From the NCBI GenBank assembly GCA_025351125.1, contig JANXWN010000300.1, positions 1 to 8,607 of the forward strand: a DNA stretch of 8,607 bases. Direction: 5' to 3'. Each line of letters opens with the position of its first letter. The first letter of the stretch is position 1. Below, in pieces: positions 1-6,125 of the stretch. A model generated the notes under the pieces. The model was given only the letters and a program-made list of their open reading frames with translations. It had not been told where the DNA came from and did no database searches. The translations under genes were made by a program, and so were the position numbers. The DNA comes from Caulobacteraceae bacterium. Lineage in GTDB: Bacteria > Pseudomonadota > Alphaproteobacteria > Caulobacterales > Caulobacteraceae.

Positions 1-1
1 G

Positions 2-289
2 CCGGCATGGCTGGCGCTTGATCGCAAACAACGCGGTGTTTGGGCCGCCCAGCTCGGCGCGGTGTGCGCGCTGCATCCAAACGTCGAGGTCGAATGGTTC
101 GACGCCGACGGCCTGTCGGGTCGACACACTGATTTTATGACGTGCCGGTTCGATGACCTAGAGGCCTATCAATTCCTGTGGGACGGCCTGCGTGACACCG
201 CGCCGTTTTTCAAACCTTATATGCGCATCGTGGACGTTATTCTGGGGTGCTCCAACGGTTACAAGGCCTATGAAGCCGCCCAAACCTGA
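2..289 (+). CDS. Darcynin-like protein of unknown function, C-terminal part (5' end outside window)
   Basis: The frame is open from the window edge and ends at TGA 287-289, giving 95 visible residues. No start is needed inside the window: codons before the first GTG (62) already read PAWLALDRKQR, which belongs to the same protein. The pattern WLAL.R..R, a central FDA(D/E) and FDDLEAY stretch, then LRDT..F..PY..IVD and a final GYKAYE matches what I recall of the darcynin family (Pfam PF17074, about 110-120 residues). On that basis roughly 20 N-terminal residues are missing. It is small and has no signal peptide or membrane segment in the visible part. No biochemical role is established for the family, so none is assigned. 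It overlaps the downstream TetR gene by 20 bases, suggesting co-transcription. The family call rests on remembered sequence, without alignment. Confidence 0.72.
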   Translation, partial: PAWLALDRKQRGVWAAQLGAVCALHPNVEVEWFDADGLSGRHTDFMTCRFDDLEAYQFLWDGLRDTAPFFKPYMRIVDVILGCSNGYKAYEAAQT

Positions 290-866
290 GGCGCGTGGCC
301 GACCGCGGACCGCGCACCTCACCGATCGTATTCTTCTGGCGACCCTGAAATTGGTCGCGGAGCGCGGCTACGGCGGCTCAACCGTCGCGGCGGTCGCCGG
401 CGAGGCGCGAACCAGCAAACAGGCGATCTATCGACGGTGGAATTCCAAGGCGGTTCTGGTCGCCGCCGCCGTCGAACACGCCTTGGCGGGCGCCAACCCC
501 GTCGCGCCGCCTGGCCCCCTGCCGGTGGCCTTGGATCAGGCCTTGGGGGCGGTGGCGGATTTGCTGACAACGACGGCGTTTGGCGGCGCGGTGCGCGCGT
601 TAGTCGGCGTTGTCGATGCCCCCGAGTTGGCGCAGGCCTTATCGCGCGTAGAGGGTAAACGTCGCATTCTTTTGGCAGCCATTCTCGAACGCGCCCGGGG
701 CGAGAAGGCCTATCCCGCAGACCGGGATGTCGACACCGATATCGATCTCTTGCTCGGGGGGTTGTATTTTCGCTTCCTCGTTCGCCGGCGCCCGGTGGAC
801 CGTGATTTCGTCAGCGCCATCGTGGCGTCCTGGTGGCAAGGCGTCCATCGTTCGCCCGGCGCGTAA
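270..866 (+). CDS. TetR/AcrR-family transcriptional regulator
   Basis: This is a 198-residue protein of usual TetR length. Residues 14-70 form the N-terminal DNA-binding domain: a first helix (LTDRILLATLKLVAERGYGG), then a helix-turn-helix covering TVAAVAGEARTSKQAIYRRW, followed by SKAVLVAAAVE. This is the classic TetR arrangement, with the Y.(R/H)(W/F) recognition-helix end. The C-terminal part (about 85-198) is all helical and variable, as expected for a ligand-binding and dimer domain; GGLYFRFLVRRRPVD resembles the C-terminal signature of AcrR-like regulators. I chose ATG 270 because MKPPKPEARGRPR is a typical short basic lead-in. The frame stays open back to 192, but that stretch lies inside the darcynin gene and does not look TetR-like. 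AAGG at 263-266 is a weak, close Shine-Dalgarno sequence, so translation may be coupled to the upstream gene. Ligand and operator are unknown; an autoregulated promoter would lie outside the window. Confidence 0.88.
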   Translation: MKPPKPEARGRPRTAHLTDRILLATLKLVAERGYGGSTVAAVAGEARTSKQAIYRRWNSKAVLVAAAVEHALAGANPVAPPGPLPVALDQALGAVADLLTTTAFGGAVRALVGVVDAPELAQALSRVEGKRRILLAAILERARGEKAYPADRDVDTDIDLLLGGLYFRFLVRRRPVDRDFVSAIVASWWQGVHRSPGA

Positions 867-875
867 AACTCGCGA

Positions 876-903
876 TTGCCCTGACGTTTTCATTTGCTAT
901 AAG
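876..903 (+). promoter_or_regulatory. Candidate sigma-70 promoter for dksA, extended -10 type
   Basis: TTGCCC (876-881), a 16-base spacer and TATAAG (898-903) with TGC directly in front form an extended -10. The predicted start site is near 910, followed by a leader of about 27-33 bases. It lies in the 70-base gap between the TetR stop and dksA. The six bases after the -10 (904-909) are all G or C, the type of discriminator seen at stringently controlled promoters, although such runs are common in a GC-rich genome. Found by eye only. Confidence 0.45.
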
Positions 904-936
904 CGCGGCTCCGAGGGACGCCGCAGACGGTGGGGG

Positions 937-1386
937 ATGGCTGTGAGTGATACGTTGATGCGAGCGTCGGCAATTGTATTGAACGGCATAGATTATCATC
1001 CTTCCGAGGCTGAGCCGTTTATGAACGATCGCCAGCTGGATTATTTCCGGCGCAAATTGCTGGCGTGGAAAGACGATATTTTACGTGAAACGCGTGAAAC
1101 CGTTGGGCACTTGCAAACGGAAACCGAAAACCATCCTGACCTGGCCGATCGCGCGTCGTCGGAATCAGATCGGTCGTTGGAACTGCGCACGCGCGATCGC
1201 CAGCGCAAACTGATTTCGAAGATCGACGCAGCCTTGCGTCGGATCGACGTGCGCGAATACGGCTACTGTGAAGAAACCGGCGAGCCGATCAGTTTGGCGC
1301 GGTTGCAAGCGCGGCCGATCGCCACCCTGGGCTTGGAAGCCCAGGAACGCCACGAACGGCGCGAGCGGGTACATCGAGACGATTAA
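937..1386 (+). CDS. dksA: RNA polymerase-binding transcription factor DksA
   Basis: DksA binds in the RNA polymerase secondary channel and works with ppGpp in the stringent response. This 149-residue form has a short N-terminal region, a coiled coil from about residue 30 to 108, and a C-terminal zinc-finger-like fold. The coiled-coil tip motif DxxDxA is present as D68, D71 and A73 (HPDLADRAS). The region ELRTRDRQRKLISKIDAAL and YGYCEETGEPISL match alphaproteobacterial DksA closely. Of the four zinc cysteines in E. coli DksA only the first remains (C111); the others read T114, G132 and A135, so zinc is probably not bound in the classical way. The start is uncertain. ATG 937 is used, but GGGGGA at 932-937 fits better as a Shine-Dalgarno sequence for the in-frame GTG at 943, and ATG 958 is also possible. 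The gene lies 49 bases before nadE on the same strand. Confidence 0.95.
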   Translation: MAVSDTLMRASAIVLNGIDYHPSEAEPFMNDRQLDYFRRKLLAWKDDILRETRETVGHLQTETENHPDLADRASSESDRSLELRTRDRQRKLISKIDAALRRIDVREYGYCEETGEPISLARLQARPIATLGLEAQERHERRERVHRDD

Positions 1387-1400
1387 GGCGTACGCCGCGC

Positions 1401-1429
1401 TTGGGATATCTCCCACACCTCGCTAAAAG
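1401..1429 (+). promoter_or_regulatory. Candidate promoter directly before nadE
   Basis: TTGGGA (1401-1406), a 17-base spacer and TAAAAG (1424-1429) lie in the dksA-nadE gap. The expected start site would fall at about 1436, the A of the nadE ATG, so the transcript would be leaderless. The -35 overlaps a small inverted repeat, TGGGA-TATC-TCCCA (1402-1415). The -10 is a poor match to consensus, so this is weak evidence. Confidence 0.25.
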
Positions 1430-1435
1430 CGCGCC

Positions 1436-3115
1436 ATGCCCCGCCGCGTGATCACCGATCGCCTCGTCGTCGCCTGCGCCCAGGCCAATCCAACCGTCGG
1501 CGATATTGACGGCAACGCCGCCAAGGCGAACGATCTCATGGCGCGGGCGACGGCGGCAGGGGCGGATATCACCCTGTTCCCCGAGCTATTTCTGATCGGC
1601 TATCCGCCCGAAGATCTCGCGCTCAAGCCGGCCGCGGTGCGGGCCTGCAAGACGGCGTTGGAGCGGTTGGCGCGGGACACGGCGGGCGGATGCGCCGGAT
1701 TGGTGACCTTGGCGTGGCCCGGAGAGGACGGGCGCCCCCGCAATGCGGTCGCGCTGATCGATGGCGGCGAAGTGCGCGGCGTCTCGTTCAAACTCGACCT
1801 GCCCAATTACGGCGTCTTCGACGAAAAGCGGATTTTCGCGCCTGGCGACGCGCCGGGGTTGTTTGAACTGGGCGGCGTGAAGATCGGCGTGCCTATTTGT
1901 GAGGATATTTGGGCGCCGGGATCGTGCGACGACCTCGTGGCGCGGGGAGCCGAGCTTCTGTTGGTGCCGAACGGATCGCCCTTTCGCCGGACATCGCGCG
2001 CCGAACGCATGATGGTCGCAAAGGCGCGCGTCTCCACGACCGGCTTGCCGCTGATTTATGTCAATCAGGTCGGCGGCCAGGACGAATTGGTGTTCGACGG
2101 CGGTTCGTTCGCCTTGCAGGCGGACGGCGAAACCTGTTTGCGCCTGCCGATGTTTGTGGAAAACCTCGCCCTATCAACGTGGACACGCGGCGTTGCCGGC
2201 TGGCGGTGCGGCGCGGCGCTGATGGACACGTGGCCCGAGGCACCCGAAACCTATTACCACGCCATTGTGACGGGTTTGCGCGACTATGTGCGCAAATCGG
2301 GCTTCAAGGGCGTCCTTCTGGGCCTCTCCGGCGGGGTGGATTCGGCGATATCCCTGGTCGTGGCGCGTGACGCCCTTGGCCCCGAAAACGTCAGGGCCTT
2401 CATGCTGCCCTCGCGCTACACTAGCGCCGAAAGCCTAGAGGACGCCGCCGCCTGTGCGGTGGCGGCGGGCGTGGCGCTTGACCAAATCGCTATCGCCCCG
2501 GCCGTCGCGGCGTTCGAGGCCATGCTCGCGCCGGCCTTCGCCGGGCGAGCGCCGGACATCACCGAGGAAAACATCCAAGCGCGGATTCGCGGGGTCGCCC
2601 TGATGGCGCTTTCCAACAAGCTGGGTCTGATGCTGTTGACCACTGGCAATAAGTCGGAAATGGCGGTCGGCTACGCGACACTCTACGGCGATATGTGCGG
2701 CGGCTATAACGTGCTCAAGGATCTATATAAGGAGGAAGTCTACGCCATTTGCCATTGGCGCAACGCGCACGCGGTCTATGGCGGCGCCCTAAGTCCGATT
2801 CCCCAACGCATTCTGACCAAGGCGCCGTCGGCGGAATTGCGTCCTGATCAAACCGATCAGGATAGCCTGCCTGCTTATGAGGTGCTCGATGCTATCTTGC
2901 ATGCCCTGGTGGAGGAAGAGGCGACGCTGGACGACATCGTCGCGCGCGGTCACGACCCCGCCACCGTCGAGCGTGTGCAGAGCCTGCTCTACGGCTCCGA
3001 ATACAAGCGCCGCCAAGCCGCCCCCGGCGTCAAGATCGGCCCCCGCGCCTTCGGCCGCGACCGCCGCTATCCGATCGTCAACGGCTTCCGCGACCAGGTG
3101 ACGAACACGGAATAA
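1436..3115 (+). CDS. nadE: Glutamine-dependent NAD+ synthetase (two-domain NadE)
   Basis: The enzyme catalyses the last step of NAD biosynthesis, amidating deamido-NAD+ with ATP and with ammonia taken from glutamine. At 559 residues it has the usual length for the two-domain bacterial type. The N-terminal nitrilase-like glutaminase domain (about 9-255) carries the Glu-Lys-Cys triad as E50 (FPELFLIGYPP), K119 (FKLDLPNYGVFDE) and C155 (GVPICEDIWAP). The C-terminal synthetase domain (about 270-559) has the N-type ATP pyrophosphatase P-loop SGGVDSA from S298, with LLTTGNKSEMAVGY and YGDMCGGYNVLKDLYK downstream. All key motifs are present and the frame is clean. ATG 1436 gives a normal N-terminus; there is no convincing Shine-Dalgarno sequence, and the in-frame GTG at 1448 is no better. 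It may be read through from dksA or from its own promoter. The gene ends convergently against the M3 peptidase gene. Confidence 0.96.
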   Translation: MPRRVITDRLVVACAQANPTVGDIDGNAAKANDLMARATAAGADITLFPELFLIGYPPEDLALKPAAVRACKTALERLARDTAGGCAGLVTLAWPGEDGRPRNAVALIDGGEVRGVSFKLDLPNYGVFDEKRIFAPGDAPGLFELGGVKIGVPICEDIWAPGSCDDLVARGAELLLVPNGSPFRRTSRAERMMVAKARVSTTGLPLIYVNQVGGQDELVFDGGSFALQADGETCLRLPMFVENLALSTWTRGVAGWRCGAALMDTWPEAPETYYHAIVTGLRDYVRKSGFKGVLLGLSGGVDSAISLVVARDALGPENVRAFMLPSRYTSAESLEDAAACAVAAGVALDQIAIAPAVAAFEAMLAPAFAGRAPDITEENIQARIRGVALMALSNKLGLMLLTTGNKSEMAVGYATLYGDMCGGYNVLKDLYKEEVYAICHWRNAHAVYGGALSPIPQRILTKAPSAELRPDQTDQDSLPAYEVLDAILHALVEEEATLDDIVARGHDPATVERVQSLLYGSEYKRRQAAPGVKIGPRAFGRDRRYPIVNGFRDQVTNTE

Positions 3116-3120
3116 TTTTG

Positions 3121-3170
3121 CCTCCCCTTCATGGGGAGGGTCGAGACGGCGCAGCGGTCCGGGGTGGGAA
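3121..3170 (+). repeat. REP-like palindromic repeat, copy A
   Basis: The copy opens with a perfect hairpin, CCTCCCC (3121-3127), loop TTCAT, GGGGAGG (3133-3139). It runs on through a GGGTCGAGACGGCGCAGC segment to GGGGTGGGAA (3161-3170). It starts five bases after the nadE stop. No T-run follows the hairpin, so it is not a standard intrinsic terminator. The CCTCCCC..GGGGAGG...GGTGGG pattern resembles dispersed intergenic repeats I know from alphaproteobacterial genomes. An inverted, diverged copy lies at 3211-3256. Confidence 0.6.
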
Positions 3171-3210
3171 GTGCGACCGAACCCAGCGGCGTCGTGGAAT
3201 GCACGTGTTT

Positions 3211-3256
3211 TTCCCACCCGTCTTGCTTCGCGGTCCACCCTTCCTCAGAAGGGGGG
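3211..3256 (-). repeat. REP-like palindromic repeat, inverted copy B
   Basis: Read on the minus strand, this copy follows the order of copy A: CCCCTTC, AGGGT, GCG.AGC and GGGTGGGAA. Roughly three quarters of aligned positions match by eye, with small gaps. Its own hairpin is CCCTTC (3238-3243), loop CTCA, GAAGGG (3248-3253). TTCCCACCC (3211-3219) is the exact reverse complement of GGGTGGGAA (3162-3170) in copy A, so the pair could also fold into one large stem-loop. It ends nine bases from the M3 peptidase stop codon. Confidence 0.55.
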
Positions 3257-3265
3257 AAAGCGCGG

Positions 3266-5302
3266 CTATTTATTGAACTCGACTTCGATCCAGCGCTTTA
3301 GCGCATTGACGCTCTGCGGCCGGCCCAAAAAGCTCTTGACCAGCTCCGCCGCCGGCGCCGTCGCGCCCTTGTCGATCACCAGGCGGCGGTAGCGCAGGGC
3401 CGCCGGGTCGTCGATCGGTTCGGCGGCGTTGAAGGTCTCGAAGAAGTCGACCGCGATCACCTTATCGAGCACATAGGTGTAATAGTTCGAGCTGTAACCG
3501 GTCAGATGGGTGAAGGCGGCGAAGAAATTAGCGCCTTCCAGCGGCAATATGGGCGAGAACCGGCGCTCATCGTCCTGAAAGAGCGCGGTGAACTGGATCG
3601 CCGCCGGCTCCACCTGGTGGATCTGCAGCGAATAGGTCGAAAGCATCAGCTGGCGCTGCACCCAATCGGCGCGGCCATAGGCGTCGGCGCGGTTCATCCG
3701 CCCGATCGTCTCCGCCGGCAACACCTCGCCGGTATGGTAGTCCTTGGCGAAACCCTGCAGCACCTTGGGCGAGTGGAACATTTCCTCGAGCATCTGCGAC
3801 GGCGCCTCGACGAAGTCGCCTTCGACGTTGAAGCCGCCCTCGCCCGACCAGCGGCCCTGGCTGCCCAGCACGTGGTGCATGAGGTGGCCGAACTCATGGA
3901 AGAAGGTGACGACGTCGCCGTATTCCATCAGCCCTGGATCGCCGGCCTGACCGCCGGGGAAGTTGCAGATCAGCACGCCCTCGGGCAATTGCTCGCCCAC
4001 CTTGCCCGGCGTCACCGGCGCGGAGGAGAACCATTTATCCTTGCCCTCGCGCGGATGCATGTCGAGGTAGATGCGCCCGACCTTTTTTCCCCGGTCGTAG
4101 ACATCGAAGGTCGAAACGCCCGCGTCCCACACCTTGGCGTCGGCGACGGGCTTAAAGGTCACGTGAAAGAAGCGGCCGGCGGCGTCGAGAATGCCCGCCT
4201 GAACGGCGTCATAGGCGAAGAATCGCCGCACCGATTGGGAATCGAAATCGTAGGTCGCGCGCCGGTACTGTTCGCGCCAATAGCCGGAATCGGCGTCGGT
4301 GAGCGGCAAGGCGGAAGCGTCTTTTTGCCGAACGAACGCTTCAAGAGCGTCCGTCTCGCGCTTGGCGTCTGGCCGCGAGGCGGCGTCGACCTCGGCGAGA
4401 AAAGCCTTCAGATCGGCGACCCCGCCGATCATCTGGTCGGCGGTCGCCAGATCCGCCCAGGTGGGGTAGCCGAGCAGGTTGGCCAGGTCCTTGCGCGCCT
4501 GCAGCAGGTCGCGCAACACCGCCTCGTTCTTGGGGAAGGCGCGGGTGGCGTAGGCGAGGCTTATCCGCTTGCGCAGGCCCTTGTCGGCGGCGAATTTCAG
4601 CACCGGCGTCACATCCGGCTGGTCGGTGGTGAGCGTGATCACACCGCCGGCGCCGGCCGGGTGGCGGCCGATGAAGTCGGCGGGAAGGCCGGCAAGCTCG
4701 CCGGCCTTGGCCTGAATGGTCAACTTGCCGTCCTGGACGTTGCGGCCGAACCGCAGCGACAAATCGGTGATCTTGTCCTGCAGGACCTTGACCTTGGCGC
4801 GCATGGCGTCGTCGCGGTCGACGCCGGCCAAACGATATTCGAGCAGGGTGCGGTCGAGATAGTGCCGCGTCGCCGGATCAGCCGCCTTAGCCCCGGGCGT
4901 CTTGGCCAACGCCCGCAGCGCCGCGTAGACTTCCTGGTTGAGACTAAGATCGGTAGCCGCGGCCGCGACGATCTGGCTGAGCCCCTGACCCTTGTCGCGA
5001 ATTTCCGCGCTGTCGCCGACGGAATAGAGCAGATTGGTCTGATCGCCGGCGAGGCCAAGCGCGTTCTGCGCCGTATCGAACGGCTCCAGCGTATTGGCGA
5101 CGGTGCGGGCGCCCTTGACGGCCAGAAGATCCGCGACCGCCCGCCGCTCGGCCGCCAGATGCCCCTGCGTCCATTGCTCAAGCCCGGCGGCGGAGCCGGC
5201 GAGCCAGCCGTGCAGAGCGTCCGGTGGCGCCGTCTGGCCGGACGCGGCGGTCGCCATGACCATCGCAACAGCGGCGCCCGTCGTCATCAACGCCTTATTC
5301 AT
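3266..5302 (-). CDS. Exported M3-family zinc metallopeptidase (thimet oligopeptidase-like)
   Basis: M3 peptidases cut short peptides inside a closed channel. This 678-residue protein carries the full M3 catalytic signature: H469-E-F-G-H473 (FFHEFGHLMHH) and the third zinc ligand E499 in DFVEAPSQMLEE. The C-terminal HLTGYSSNYYTYVLDK segment (599-614) holds the His and Tyr residues that contact substrate in the family. Residues 1-22 look like a Sec signal peptide (Lys at position 3, a short hydrophobic core, then AASGQ). There is no lipobox cysteine, so a soluble periplasmic enzyme is inferred. The ATG at 5302 has AAGGGGAG nine bases upstream (5312-5319). The LOG gene is 111 bases upstream on the same strand. 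Dcp-like and oligopeptidase A-like relatives are the nearest named types, but I cannot choose between them. Likely role: peptide degradation for nutrition or turnover. Confidence 0.92.
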   Translation of the reverse strand: MNKALMTTGAAVAMVMATAASGQTAPPDALHGWLAGSAAGLEQWTQGHLAAERRAVADLLAVKGARTVANTLEPFDTAQNALGLAGDQTNLLYSVGDSAEIRDKGQGLSQIVAAAATDLSLNQEVYAALRALAKTPGAKAADPATRHYLDRTLLEYRLAGVDRDDAMRAKVKVLQDKITDLSLRFGRNVQDGKLTIQAKAGELAGLPADFIGRHPAGAGGVITLTTDQPDVTPVLKFAADKGLRKRISLAYATRAFPKNEAVLRDLLQARKDLANLLGYPTWADLATADQMIGGVADLKAFLAEVDAASRPDAKRETDALEAFVRQKDASALPLTDADSGYWREQYRRATYDFDSQSVRRFFAYDAVQAGILDAAGRFFHVTFKPVADAKVWDAGVSTFDVYDRGKKVGRIYLDMHPREGKDKWFSSAPVTPGKVGEQLPEGVLICNFPGGQAGDPGLMEYGDVVTFFHEFGHLMHHVLGSQGRWSGEGGFNVEGDFVEAPSQMLEEMFHSPKVLQGFAKDYHTGEVLPAETIGRMNRADAYGRADWVQRQLMLSTYSLQIHQVEPAAIQFTALFQDDERRFSPILPLEGANFFAAFTHLTGYSSNYYTYVLDKVIAVDFFETFNAAEPIDDPAALRYRRLVIDKGATAPAAELVKSFLGRPQSVNALKRWIEVEFNK

Positions 5303-5311
5303 AGTCGCTTA

Positions 5312-5319
5312 CTCCCCTT
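5312..5319 (-). promoter_or_regulatory. Ribosome binding site of the M3 peptidase gene
   Basis: The minus strand reads AAGGGGAG, nine bases before the ATG at 5302. This strong match fixes the start and with it the signal peptide. Confidence 0.7.
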
Positions 5320-5331
5320 TTTGAACCCTCA

Positions 5332-5359
5332 TCCATAGCCCCTGCGCATGCGATTCCAA
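5332..5359 (-). promoter_or_regulatory. Weak candidate promoter for the M3 peptidase gene
   Basis: On the minus strand TTGGAA (5354-5359), a 16-base spacer and TATGGA (5332-5337) precede the gene, with a predicted start site near 5325 and a leader of about 23 bases. The spacer holds the palindrome CGCATGCG (5345-5352), and a GATTC site (5353-5357) overlaps the -35. The 111-base gap allows a separate promoter, but read-through from the LOG gene is equally possible. Confidence 0.3.
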
Positions 5360-5413
5360 TCATCGCGAAACGCGTTACCCACCGCCTTTCGCCCTAACCA
5401 CCGCCAACAGTCG

Positions 5414-6010
5414 TCAAACCCTCGCGCCGAATGCGGGATGGGCCGGGGCGGCGGCCATTTCCCGCGCGGCCGGTAGGATATCTTCGATTGCCGCCACCGC
5501 CCGCCAGCTTTCGCCAAACCAGTACGGCGCGAGGTGTTGATCGACGAAGGCGGCGAACAGGGCGAACAGCGGATCCCAGAATCCGCCTGGATTGTAGAAC
5601 ACGATCGGCTTGGCATGCACGCCCAGGCGCCGCCAGGACAGAATCTCAATGGCCTCCTCCAAGGTGCCGATACCGCCCGGCAGAACGACGAAGGCGTCGG
5701 ATTCTTCGAACATACGCATCTTGCGCTCGTGCATCGATGTTACAATGACCGTCTCCACCCCCGGTACGGTGTGTTCGACCTGGGTCAGGAAATCGGGAAT
5801 AACGCCCAACACCCGCCCGCCGGCGGTTTGCGCGGCGCGGGCGGCGGCGCCCATCAGGCCCATCCCGCCGCCGCCATAGACGAGACGCAGGCCGTCGCCT
5901 GCAATCAACGTGCCGACGCCCGACGCGGCATCCAGCCACGCCGGCGCGGCGTCCGGCGACGATCCGCAAAACACGCACACCGTGTCCAAACGCGAGGAGG
6001 CCATAGACAT
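5414..6010 (-). CDS. LOG-family protein (TIGR00730): putative nucleoside 5'-monophosphate phosphoribohydrolase
   Basis: Members of this family release the base from nucleoside 5'-monophosphates. Plant LOG proteins activate cytokinins this way, and bacterial members are often annotated by analogy. The 198-residue protein is of normal family length, a single Rossmann-like domain without signal peptide. It has CGSSP at 15-19, the glycine loop YGGGGMGLMG at 45-54, MHERK at 93-97, and the family signature PGGIGTLEE at 111-119. The arginine and glutamate expected for catalysis (R96, E119) are present. ATG 6010 is taken as the start; GGAG lies 12 bases upstream, rather far, and ATG 6004 is a possible alternative. 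It is divergent from the ABC transporter gene and upstream of the M3 peptidase gene on the same strand. Whether the true substrate is a cytokinin-type nucleotide or an ordinary nucleotide cannot be read from sequence. Confidence 0.92.
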   Translation of the reverse strand: MSMASSRLDTVCVFCGSSPDAAPAWLDAASGVGTLIAGDGLRLVYGGGGMGLMGAAARAAQTAGGRVLGVIPDFLTQVEHTVPGVETVIVTSMHERKMRMFEESDAFVVLPGGIGTLEEAIEILSWRRLGVHAKPIVFYNPGGFWDPLFALFAAFVDQHLAPYWFGESWRAVAAIEDILPAAREMAAAPAHPAFGARV

Positions 6011-6125
6011 TTGAGTCTGTATCTCCGATTCCCCGGCAAAAATCGCTGGCGTTTGCCGCTCGGTGTAACCATGTGGAAGCGAGGATGGCGAGCGACGTGA
6101 ACAGATATTCGATTAAGGGTGGGGC
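6011..6125. other. Divergent intergenic region between the LOG and ABC transporter genes
   Basis: These 115 bases must hold start signals for both directions unless the genes are read from outside. I found no convincing -35/-10 pair on either strand. Visible items are two GANTC sites (GAGTC 6013-6017 and GATTC 6027-6031) near the LOG start, TTGCCG at 6053-6058, and AAGGGTGGGG at 6115-6124, which serves the transporter start. Confidence 0.5.
6115..6124 (+). promoter_or_regulatory. Ribosome binding site supporting the GTG start of the ABC transporter
   Basis: AAGGGTGGGG sits directly before GTG 6126. An in-frame TAA at 6114-6116 rules out any earlier start, and the next in-frame ATG (6234) would remove 36 residues. 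Confidence 0.55.

Noticed and set aside
192..269. Upstream extension of the TetR gene to an ATG at 192
   Set aside because: The added 26 residues lie inside the darcynin-like frame and do not resemble a TetR N-terminus; ATG 270 gives the normal form.
727..936. Upstream extension of dksA to 727
   Set aside because: The extra 70 residues overlap the TetR C-terminus in another frame, and DksA homologues begin close to 937-958.
3121..3139. CCTCCCC/GGGGAGG hairpin as a rho-independent terminator of nadE
   Set aside because: The downstream sequence is TCGAGACGG rather than a T-run, and it forms part of a larger repeat, so it is called REP-like instead.
3506..5338. A 610-codon open frame on the plus strand, antisense to the M3 peptidase gene
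   Set aside because: It lies almost wholly opposite a well-supported catalytic gene. Its translation is low-complexity and rich in Arg, Gly, Leu and Val with no family motif, as expected from the mirror frame of a GC-rich gene.
5364..5374. CGCG-AAA-CGCG hairpin after the LOG gene as a terminator
   Set aside because: The stem is only four base pairs and no T-run follows on the minus strand; chance is likely in GC-rich sequence.
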